Positions 1 to 7,682 of a stretch of 64,000 nucleotides of DNA are shown piece after piece (position 1 is the stretch's first letter; every line of letters begins with the position of its first letter). The stretch is from Hirsutella rhossiliensis (Eukaryota; Ascomycota; Sordariomycetes; Hypocreales; Ophiocordycipitaceae). The DNA lies in NCBI RefSeq assembly GCF_020360975.1, contig NW_025408672.1, positions 1,116,001 through 1,180,000 of the forward strand, read 5' to 3'. A program made the translations under genes and the position numbers. Under the pieces are notes generated by a model, which saw only the letters and a list, made by a program, of their open reading frames with translations, was not told the DNA's origin and made no database searches.

Positions 1-18
1 GATATTCGCCGTCTTTGT

Positions 19-60
19 CTTTGGTATTGTCGCTGTCTTCGGGCCGCGACAATACCAAAG
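19..60. repeat. perfect 15-bp inverted repeat (hairpin)
   Basis: Bases 19-33 and 46-60 are perfect reverse complements (CTTTGGTATTGTCGC and its complement) around a 12-nt loop. It could be a stem-loop or the end of a repeat that begins outside the window. Nothing else recognisable lies in 61-519; the short open frames there have no family features I know. Confidence 0.7.
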
Positions 61-519
61 TAAAGTTGTTGGCGAAAACACCGCGCCGCTCGCTCGATTT
101 CACTTGGAAAAATATCGATCAGCTTTTCAGGAACGAATTTTGGGTACAGCATCATGCGCATCCATACGTGTGTAAGTGGTTTGCGAGCCGGATACCATTT
201 TACGACTGGTGCGGCAAACTGGCAATTAGACTGGCAGAGGGATGACCGTGCGGGCCCGCTGCTAGTCCGCAGTACATACTCTCATGCTGACCTGAAGTAT
301 CCGGATGACCAGGGGGCTGGGCGCCTAAACCCAAAAGAAAATGACAGGGAGTTTTGCAACAGTGACCCCTATCGCCCACCGTAGTTGGGGGCTGACCAGT
401 TGTCGAGTGCGTAACCGAGGCTTCCACAGGCCTAGCCCGTTACATCTTCAGCCATTCAGGATCGCCTCGAAGCAATTGCAAGGCGAGGCCATTCCTGGTA
501 AACGCTCGTCTTAGGAGGG

Positions 520-1352
520 TTCGATGAATATTTCCAGGTGGTCGAGATATTTCTTGATTACCTTAAGCTGGCCGTTTAATGGGTAATAATCGAAGAGAAT
601 GACAACCAGACAATAAAAGAGGTCCGCCTGTTCAATTTTAAGGATGCGAAGACCTAAAAACTTATAAAGATTTACATTAAACTCGGATGAAAAAAGCTAA
701 ACGGCTACTATGACAAGCTGACCTTAACCACTTACGTAACGGCGATTGTTTTCCACCCGTGCAAGAAACGGCGAGCTCTAGAGCAGATTTGGAAGCAGTT
801 GCTATCTCGCTAGACCTTAGAATGGAACAAGACTTATAAGGGAAACCTGGAGAGACTCCGGGGGAGAAAGGTACAAGGAAAATAACTCATAAGGTGGCCT
901 GGAATGCCGTTTCAGCATCTAGGAGCAATAGGGTCTTAGACTATATTAAGCGCCGATTAGCATTTATTCGATCATTACTCTATCATATCTCCTAAGGACG
1001 ACAAAATGAACGACCCCCATTGCCAACACAGGAAGAGCTTGATCAAAACCTATTAAAACCACCAGTAGACAACACTCTATATAAAGCTGACCCTATTGCT
1101 TAGTAGAGAGACGTTGGCGTTATGCGTTTTCATCGGCTATTTTATTTAGCTATTGACTTTCTCACTATAGCGTCATCCACCGCCGAAACGGAAAGAGATT
1201 ACAGCACCTGCAGTAGGATAATAATACCACTCAGATCTCGCCTACGGCGTCATATAGTGGCTATAGCTCAGTGCCTTCGTTCATGGAGCCAGGCCGGCAT
1301 ATATGAGTCAACTCTTCCTCTGGCACTCCTTAAAGTGGATAATTGGAGATAA
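520..1352 (+). pseudogene. hAT-family transposase relic (C-terminal half)
   Basis: This is the broken 3' half of a hAT transposase, a DNA transposase that moves hAT elements with 8-bp target duplications. The clearest part is 1122-1352, where the frame reads YLAIDFLTI, then SSTAETERDYS, then PLRSRLRRHIVAIAQCLRSW. This is the dimerisation domain at the end of fungal hAT transposases. Upstream, in another frame, 694-870 reads NGYYDKLT, FHPCKKRRALEQIWKQ and LEWNKTYK, matching the segment before that domain, with in-frame stops. A weaker match (FDEYFQVVEIFLDYLKLA) begins at 520. At least one frameshift and several stops separate the parts, so it is inactive. Unlike the DNA after 6.55 kb, CA and TG are still common here, so decay was not mainly by RIP. 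No N-terminal BED finger or terminal inverted repeats were found. Confidence 0.8.
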
Positions 1353-1382
1353 GTTCTTCAACTGGCGGGCGGGATCCACTAG

Positions 1383-1520
1383 TGATCGAATCGATCGTCG
1401 ATCGAATCGATTTCGACTTACGATCGATTAATATCGATTGACCGAAGGTTATGATCGTTGTATATCGATCGATAAAGGCTCTGGAATCGGTCGATTCGAT
1501 CAATTCCGAACCTTGGCCAA
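1383..1520. repeat. tract dense in ATCGAT/CGATCG
   Basis: About 140 bp contain many overlapping copies of ATCGAT, CGATCG and TCGAATCGA. There is a near-palindromic core at 1384-1411 and further copies at about 1424, 1432, 1466 and 1490. The tract lies between the hAT relic (+) and the pogo relic (-). It could be a decayed palindromic transposon end or a simple low-complexity expansion; no coding potential is seen. Confidence 0.6.
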
Positions 1521-1746
1521 AGATTAGCGCCAACCGCTAGGCATTCCCTCTCAAGGGCGGCTCGCAGGCATCACCAAGCACTAGTAGATCACAGTTCCGA
1601 AAGAGGAGGATGTCGCATGAGTTAACCGGGCAGATACATGCCATTGGACGGAAGAGTCGCACTGCTGTGACTCACAGGATGATTTGCTAAAGCTCACATC
1701 AGTGGCTACAAAGAAGTTCGACAGGGAAGTCTGTTCTACCTTATTA

Positions 1747-2862
1747 TCAAGGATACCAGAAGGCTTTAGTGAATCGGTAAGGACCATTCAGCTCCCGTAA
1801 TGTGACCGGTGTATACGTTTGGAGGAGGATTAGGCGGCGGAGCTGTCGTGGATGGGTGACTTTGTCAAGGACCTTGAGTAGATTGAGCGGAATGATTCCT
1901 GTCTCTCGAAAAGCGGCTTTTGTAGTCGTCTCGCGGAATGACTGGGCGCGAACGCCTTGAGTTAAAGCCGGATTCAAGCTTGGTAAACTCCATCTCGTAC
2001 TACGAGGTCCAAGGGCTTGGCGTGGTAATGTTGGCATGGTCGAAAGACCACGACGTCCAACGGCTAGACAAGATGTGTCGAATGCGGTGGATAGCCAAAC
2101 GGGATAATCTCGTGATCATGGCAGTATTGTACGAACCCCCTTGTCGTGTGCGAACTGTACTCATCCATCAACAGCAGTCCCTTCGATCCAACCGTCCGTT
2201 TTACCGAGTGATGATCGCAGTGTTTAAGCCAGCTTGGACTGTGAGTCAGTTACCCATTCGCGATTTCCAGGCTACGTAGGTTTAGGCCGACCTCGCCGGT
2301 TAGACCGAGTAAGGACTCTTGCCGTTGCAATGACTCCTATTTGAAAGCCCGTCTTATCAAAGTTATAGACGTCCTCGTCGAGGATCCCCTATTTCTACTT
2401 TATCGCTGCCACTCGATCGTACTAATATTAGATCTCTTATAGGTACTCCTACTTGGCATGTTGATAATCGTATCAGCGAGAGCACTTCGCCTTGATTTCG
2501 CCGTGGCGGCCAACGAAATTCCGCACCTAGTTTTCGCCGATAGGATCTTTGCCTCGCTTAGAGTAAAGTAGTAAATTGGCTATCCGGCGAGTATATGCCA
2601 CGGTCGGCGGCATCCCTCGTTCGTCTAGTAACAATATCCATTATATAAGAGCCGTCTCTTCCGTCGCCATAAGTTTCTGGTTGTTCATCCAAGCGTCGCG
2701 CCGGGGTAGTACACCTCGTAGTCGATCAGATATCGTCGATGGAGAGATGTCGTACGCAATAGCAGTCTTCCAGATGCTTATAAATTGGCCCTGTTGGTAG
2801 GCATGCACGGCGCGCAGGACCCGTTCTTCGCGCGGAATTGATTGGCTTGGTGTCGCAGACAT
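1747..2862 (-). pseudogene. pogo/Fot1-like (Tc1-mariner superfamily) DDE transposase relic
   Basis: Read on the minus strand from 2862 to 1747, pieces of a CENP-B/pogo transposase appear in the expected order. At 2862-2641 is the N-terminal psq-type helix-turn-helix (VLRAVHAYQQGQF, then YDISPSTISDRLRG). At about 2370-2280 is the DDE core start (DVYNFDKTGFQIGV, then NRRGRPK and PGNREWV), where families usually have NFDETGF with the first catalytic Asp. At 1940-1850 is the C-terminal FRETGIIPLNLLKVLDKV segment. In-frame stops and at least two frame changes make it inactive. The family acts as a cut-and-paste transposase at TA targets; terminal repeats were not located. Open frames on the plus strand here are shadows. 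Confidence 0.8.
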
Positions 2863-3354
2863 TATTTGTCGTCGTCAAAAGGTGCGGGTGGAGAAGGTCT
2901 GCACAGGTAGGGGGTAATTCGATTACGCTAAAAGATAGTCCGTACACTCGCGGGTCCCTCGATGAATCAGCAAAGTCCACTACAAATTTCTTCCCTCGGC
3001 GCTAATTACGGCGCTCACCGCCTCTTGCCATTCAATGCAGTTGCAGCCTTCCGCCTCAAAGATACTATCAATCGCACGAAGAAGTACGCTTGGTCATTGA
3101 CGTATGGTTATTTTCTAGAGGCTATAAATTTATTATCCGAAGGTTAACTCTCGATAAAGCTAGTCGGATGACAACTATATATGCTTGCAATTGCTTCCGT
3201 CCTGGCTGCCAATTCTCCATATTAGCCAAGGAAGAACAGTCTGGCCTTTAGCATCTTAAACACCGTATTGATGCCCGATTTTCTTAACATAATCACGAAC
3301 CGTCAGACCTACCAGAAAACGAATCGGACGAGCTAAGAGACAAGCCCGCCGCAA
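2863..3354. other. no recognisable gene
   Basis: Ordinary base composition with only short open frames. The longest, 2962-3147 (+), has no motif I recognise. It could hold the 5' end of the pogo-type element on the minus strand. Confidence 0.4.
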
Positions 3355-3450
3355 GACCAGCCAGCAGACCAACCGGCGGACCAGCCAGCGGACCAGCCGC
3401 TTTGAAAGAAGTTGCCGATATGTAGCAAATGCCATAGAGAGGGCCATAGA
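3355..3450 (+). pseudogene. possible zinc-knuckle relic after a tandem ADQP repeat
   Basis: The plus frame starting at 3355 reads DQPADQPADQPADQP from a 12-bp tandem unit (consensus gaccagccagcg). It then reads KKLPICSKCHREGHRGG after a stop, with Cys codons at 3421 and 3430 and His at 3445. The spacing C-x2-C-x4-H is the first part of a CCHC zinc knuckle, as found at transposase or gag C-termini in fungi; the last Cys is not visible. The frame is broken on both sides, so this is at most a fragment. The minus-strand frames over the same bases are probably shadows of the repeat. Confidence 0.35.
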
Positions 3451-3460
3451 GGAGGCGCAA

Positions 3461-3871
3461 GTGTTGTCCTATGAAGAATAGTAGCAGCCCGTAGATAGCA
3501 GCGCCGCAGCAGCGCCGCAAGAAATTTACAGTGGACGTTGCTGACGAATTGTACGGACCCGTGGATCTATTGGCTCCCGGTATTTGGGCCAATGTGTGTT
3601 TCTCCTCTTGCAAGCTTTAGGCTTGCAAACAAGGAGACTTCAAACCACCACGTCTGAATCTCCTGCCATCCTCGCTATCTGTCACGGTTATGTGGATGCA
3701 TGCATTGGAGTCTTGGTGCGCGTAAAACACTCTCCACCTCCATCTAGAAAGGGTGTAGCCTGGACCTTTTGTAGATACCGAAGCCAGTTAGCTGTAGAAA
3801 CAATTCTACATACAAATGTGACTGAAGAATATTTCCCTTAGTCAAGGCTAATCCCAGCCACCGTTTTCCTA
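3461..3871. other. no recognisable gene
   Basis: One 85-codon plus frame (3584-3841) is open but shows no domain, signal peptide or membrane segment that I recognise. A short exact repeat, aagctttaggctt, lies near 3612. Nothing else is supported. Confidence 0.35.
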
Positions 3872-3876
3872 ATGCG

Positions 3877-4112
3877 TGTCACGGGCTGTGCCCGGCTGGT
3901 GGACCCGGTTGTACCGGGTCCGGTGGGTCGTGCTCCGGTGGCAACACCGGCCCCGCTCCGCGGACCCAGAAGCTGCGAGAACATTCCGAGAAGGGCAATA
4001 TAAGCTCGCACTCGAGGCTACGCCTCGAGTTCAGCTTCTTTTCCTCCTTAGCTCTAGATAGACAACATCTAGGCACCTGCTTGTTGAATAAACTCCGGGC
4101 CAGCCTTTCACA
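3877..4112. mobile_element. solo LTR, 236 bp, with 5-bp target duplication
   Basis: The segment begins TGTCACGGGC and ends CTTTCACA, the TG...CA form of LTRs. It is flanked by ATGCG on both sides (3872-3876 and 4113-4117), the 5-bp duplication expected from integrase. Inside are LTR-like parts: a TATA-like CAATATAAG near 3998, a 9-bp inverted repeat (ACTCGAGGC-tac-GCCTCGAGT) near 4010-4030, and an AATAAA at about 4086. No second LTR or pol is nearby, so it is best read as a solo LTR left by recombination. No other copy is in this window, and CA/TG are retained. A SINE or MITE is less likely given the TG/CA ends and 5-bp duplication. Confidence 0.78.
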
Positions 4113-4117
4113 ATGCG

Positions 4118-4856
4118 GTCCCGCGCCCCAAAGTGCGGGCTCGGAATAGCTACATTACGCCTCCGCTTAATACACATATCCATCCCTGCACGTCTTCGTA
4201 TTGTGACAACTGGCTAGCTAAGTCTAGACAGGAAGGGGGAAGAAAAGAAGGTAAGGAAGAGAAGACTCCAGGGTGGATAGTAAAGTAGTTGAGGGCTAGA
4301 GTAAGTGGTTAAAATCTAAGGAGGGAGTGAAAAGGGGTTTTTAGGGTTTTTAGGTTGCCTTCTTTGCTCATCCTGCGTGAGACGTGTGCTGCGTCCTAAC
4401 CAACCTTGTCACACACCATCCATACAGACATAACGTCCACTTGCGTAGCGCCCTTTCGAGGCCGATCCGCTTTTTCCTGTCTGCATAGTGCAACATACCT
4501 TATGAATCTGGGCCACTTGGCAAAAGGCGGGAGGTGTCGGAAAGACACGGTACACGGTCGTCAGATAGTCGTCAGTTGCAGCGCACTTGTTGGAGTGTGC
4601 ATTCTTTGCCCGCCCACGAAGATACGACGAATGCTGCATGTGGGGCAGAAGCATGTAGGCGGTAGCCTCCAGCTTTGTATTTGTGTAGGTATAAAGAGCC
4701 ATGCAGCTCCATGCATAAGCACTCGTTTCTTTAGATATTCTCATAACTGCCATTTATGTGGTGCAAGATTGTTTGACTGACAGAATCATTAGTCGCCTAC
4801 GCACCCCCTTGCTCTACCTTAGTCGTCACAAAAACTCTCGTCTGATTTTCTTTAAT
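4118..4856 (+). promoter_or_regulatory. intergenic/upstream region of the terpene cyclase gene
   Basis: No gene is supported here; the open frames on both strands overlap and lack motifs. It contains a purine-rich stretch (about 4210-4300), two copies of TTTTTAGG near 4335-4354, and a TATAAA at 4690-4695, about 165 bp before the chosen ATG at 4857. That TATAAA is a candidate core promoter element, inferred from position only. Confidence 0.4.
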
Positions 4857-6527
4857 ATGGGAACAGAATCTCCATCTCGCTTCACGGACTTGATCCTAGA
4901 CCTTGGCGGAGTTTTGATGTTTTATTCTCTACCTGAACGAGCTATTGTCCCCCCGCGCACGGTAAAAACCATCTTCAACTCACTGCTATGGCATCGATAC
5001 GAGAGAGGAGAGATCACGGAAGAGGAGTGCTATGATTGCGTTACTAAGGAATTCGGCCTCGCCCCAGGAGCATGGGCCGATACAATGCGTCAGTTATGGT
5101 CGACTCTGAGGCCAAACACGGACTTCATCATGGCCATTAAAGACTTAAAGAAGAAGTATCCATCATTACGTGTTCACGCGTTCAGTAACATTTCCGCTCC
5201 AGACATGAACCGCCTAAAGCACACCATCGATACCTGGGAACTTTTCGACAATGTTATCGGGTCAGGAAGCATTGGCCACCGAAAGCCCGAATTCGACTCG
5301 TTTAGACGCGTCCTAGAATGTGCCGAAATTTCTCCTAGTGCTGCTATTTTCGTCGATGATACCCCAGAGAATGTCGTGACGGCTTTTCTCTTCGGGATTC
5401 AAGGTTTTTTGTTTGATGATACAGCCACTGCTATCAAACGCATTCATAATCTCGTTGGCGATCCTGTTTCACGGGGCATGAAATTTTTAAAGAAGAGGTC
5501 CAAAAACTTGTTCTGCGAAACCGACAAAGGCATAACTATCAAGGACAACTTTTCTCAGTTGTTGATTCTCCAGTGTATCGGAGACAGGTAGGAAATCCAA
5601 ATATACCCGAGGAAGTGCAACTGTGCATTCATGTTGATGATAGATTTAGAGATCTCGTGGACCTAAAAAATGAAGGATGTACTTGGCATTATTTCATCGG
5701 CCAACATTTCTTCACAGACGACTTGTTTCCCAAAGACGCCGACACAACCTCACTCGCTCTTGTTACTTTAGATGTTACAGATGACCAGAAGAAGATAGCC
5801 ATGGAGGAAATTGCCGTGAATATGAATCCGGATGGCCTTCCGATGGTAATCTGCCTCATCTTGCCTGATTCAGCGTGCGATCGTCAATATCTTCAAGAAG
5901 CTGACCCATCGGTATCAGGTCTACCTTGACCCTATGCGGCCTCGAATATGCCCCTTTGTCTGTGCCAACGTACTACGTTTCTTCTTTTTGAATGGGCAAG
6001 GCTACAGACTGCATAACGCAGTTCAGTATTTGCAACACGTTTTGGAAACAAAAGCTTACGAGATCGGCTCGAGATATTACTGCCAACCCGACTGGATCTT
6101 TTACTATCTGGCTGATCTCTGTGCGAAAGTCCAAGACCCGGAACTAAATAGACTGCGGGATTTGGTCGTAGCGCGGCTTAAACAGCGTATGGGGATTGAC
6201 AAAGATGTGATGGGAGCTGCAATGAGGGTACTTGCTTCCCAGTCCCTATTCCTGAGCAATACCGCCGATTTAGCTACTTTGCTCGAGACACAGCAGATCG
6301 ACGGAGGTTGGGAACTCTGCTGGACTTTAAAGTATGGGAGCGTGCCTGTTAAAATTGGGAACCGGGGAGTAACAACCGCTATGGCAGTGAAAGCGATTGG
6401 GACTGCACTGGGAGCTGCTGCGAAAGGCGGTGAAGTTCTAGAGAGCTCATACCACCCCCAACCCTCTTTGAGCGGCGCTATCAAGTGGAAGCACTGCCAG
6501 CAGTCAACGTCGCCAGTCGCGCGATAA
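4857..6527 (+). CDS. HAD-like class II terpene cyclase (AstC/drimane-type), three exons
   Basis: Probably a haloacid-dehalogenase-like terpene cyclase of the AstC/DrtB type, which cyclises farnesyl diphosphate to a drimane skeleton by protonation. Proposed exons are 4857-5587, 5644-5845 and 5919-6527, joining in phase to 513 codons. Residues 10-175 hold the HAD motifs: DLGGV (Asp15, with Gly17 where HAD phosphatases usually have a second Asp), SN at 110-111, HRKPE with Lys143, and FVDDTPE (Asp167/168). Residues 275-279 are DADTT, the class II DxDTT acid motif. Asp439-Gly-Gly-Trp442 is a cyclase repeat motif, followed by VKIGNRGVTTAMAVKAI. The ATG at 4857 is preferred over an upstream GTG because homologues start just before the HAD fold. 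The gene ends 405 bp before a RIP-mutated LINE and has no partner P450 or dehydrogenase in the window. It looks intact, but the last 30 residues are uncertain because a second open frame overlaps them. Product identity is family-level inference. Confidence 0.85.
5588..5643 (+). other. intron 1 of the terpene cyclase gene (56 nt)
   Basis: Starts GTAGGA and ends GATAG. Removing it fuses the frame ending ...LLILQCIGD to the frame RFRDLVDL... through a split Arg codon. This resolves what otherwise looks like a frameshift with a stop at 5589. A weak branch-like TTGAT lies shortly before the acceptor. RNA reads would decide. Confidence 0.8.
5846..5918 (+). other. intron 2 of the terpene cyclase gene (73 nt)
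   Basis: Starts GTAATC and ends ATCAG, with a consensus fungal branch site CTGAC at about 5901-5905, some 13 nt before the acceptor. It joins NPDGLPM to VYLDPMRPRI in phase 0, restoring the continuous motif region seen in this cyclase family. Confidence 0.85.
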
Positions 6528-6916
6528 ACACTTACATCCTAAAGTCGCTAAGCCTATCAGCACGCTGCCAGCAGACAAGGAACATCGTTAACCATATTAC
6601 TCACCCGTTTCTCTAGCTTTAAGCCCGATTTTATATCTATTACTAGACTCGCTAGAGCTAGTCTAGCAATAATAGCAAGCTTATAAATAAATAGAAGTAA
6701 TTTTGCCTTTAATAATAACGCTAATTATTTTATAATAGCGATTATAATAAGTTTTCCTACTTATAATCTAAGCTAGGCTAAGTAAGGTAAATCTCTATAT
6801 TAGCTTTTATCCGCTAGGTAATAGGTTATAGTTATATTTAATAGCGTCCTTACTCCTTAATTGCCCGCCTTATAAGATTTCTTAGCTTTATATATTATAC
6901 TAAGGCTAGTTAGAAC
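6528..6916. other. AT-rich RIP-type spacer
   Basis: After the cyclase stop, about 90 bp keep normal composition. From about 6610 the DNA becomes TA-rich with almost no CA or TG. A short inverted repeat (about CTAGACT...AGTCTAG) lies near 6643-6666. No gene is visible. One plus frame open to 6616 may be an alternative end of the cyclase. Confidence 0.5.
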
Positions 6917-6932
6917 TATCGTACCGACTATA
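6917..6932. repeat. left target-site duplication of LINE copy A
   Basis: TATCGTACCGACTATA occurs here and again at 14293-14308 in the same orientation. This 16-bp perfect duplication is typical of target-primed reverse transcription and fixes the limits of LINE copy A. Confidence 0.9.
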
Positions 6933-7499
6933 TTATTATTATTAAGATTACGCTAGGGACCTAGCTAGAGGTATCTAGAACTTTAATGTTAAATAAGAGG
7001 GAAAAACCAGAGTGCCTAGGGGAAAACCCTCCCCTCTTTTAGTGCGGGTCCGCCTCGAACGAGGTCGTGGTAGTAGTACGTAGGAAATTTGCGCCGGCTA
7101 CCGCGGGCTACTCCTGCGAAATCGCGTCTCGGCGCGGGCCCTCTCGGGCCGTGGCCGCTACTATCCCGAGCGGCCGCGGCCCGGGCTCGCTAGCCCGGGC
7201 CTAGGGTTATGGGTAGTAGTCTCTCTCCGGGGGCCCGACTCGCGGGCGCCTCTATTTACCCTGGCTCCCGCGTCGCAGCCGCGTGGCCGCGGTTGCGTCG
7301 GCTTATCGGTCCGTTAGTTAGTAGGGCAGGTAATGTCCGGTTGCCGGGCCGGGCGCTAGTATAGGTCGCTCCTAGGTAGGGCCGGCTAATCGAAATTCGG
7401 TCGGCCGGCTCCGCTAATCGTAAATCGGTTCCCGTCCGGCCACGCGACTTCCCGATCGGGGGCGCGGCGGCCTATATTTACCCTCTATCTCGTAGTTAC

Positions 7500-7682
7500 T
7501 AATTACGCGCGCCTAGCTCGCGCCTATATATACCTGCCCTCCCCCCCCGGTTCCGTACGTGCCTCCTCCTATCCCTCTATTATCTATCTCTTTTATAGGC
7601 CTAGCTACTACCTCGCCCGCCTCGTTTCTATAACTCTAGGTCTCCTTAACACCGTATCTAGTTCGCTCGTCGTCGCGTCGCA
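7500..7682 (+). promoter_or_regulatory. TATA-like leader before the opposite-strand ORF of the LINE
   Basis: A CTATATATACC motif at about 7522-7532 is followed by a pyrimidine-rich leader (CCTCCCCCCCC, CTCCTCCTATCCCTC) running to the ATG at 7683. This is how a fungal core promoter and 5' leader look. The equivalent part of copy D (about 54295-54450) keeps the TATATATATA and the pyrimidine tract. Function is inferred from layout only. Confidence 0.4.

Noticed and set aside
1368..1390. GGATCCACTAGTGATC looks like a cloning-vector polylinker
   Set aside because: It is only BamHI- and SpeI-like words in a row; the flanking sequence is fungal transposon and ATCGAT-rich DNA, and no vector backbone is visible. 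Coincidence is more likely than contamination.
1938..2279. 113-codon plus-strand ORF
   Set aside because: It lies opposite the pogo/Fot1-like transposase relic, whose motifs are on the minus strand; treated as a shadow.
4334..4354. TTTTTAGGG repeats as a telomere-like array
   Set aside because: Only two imperfect units, with no TTAGGG run; not a telomeric repeat.
4406..4780. Overlapping 114- and 124-codon ORFs upstream of the cyclase
   Set aside because: They are mutual antisense shadows without domains, codon pattern or conserved motifs; likely promoter DNA.
5846..5873. 28-nt intron as an alternative to the 73-nt intron
   Set aside because: It is also in phase, but 28 nt is too short for a fungal intron and lacks a branch site; the 73-nt version has CTGAC and restores the family pattern.
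5573..5929. Separate 118-codon ORF, suggesting the cyclase is frameshifted into three pieces
   Set aside because: GT-AG introns at 5588-5643 and 5846-5918 join the pieces in phase with motif continuity, so a spliced gene explains it better.
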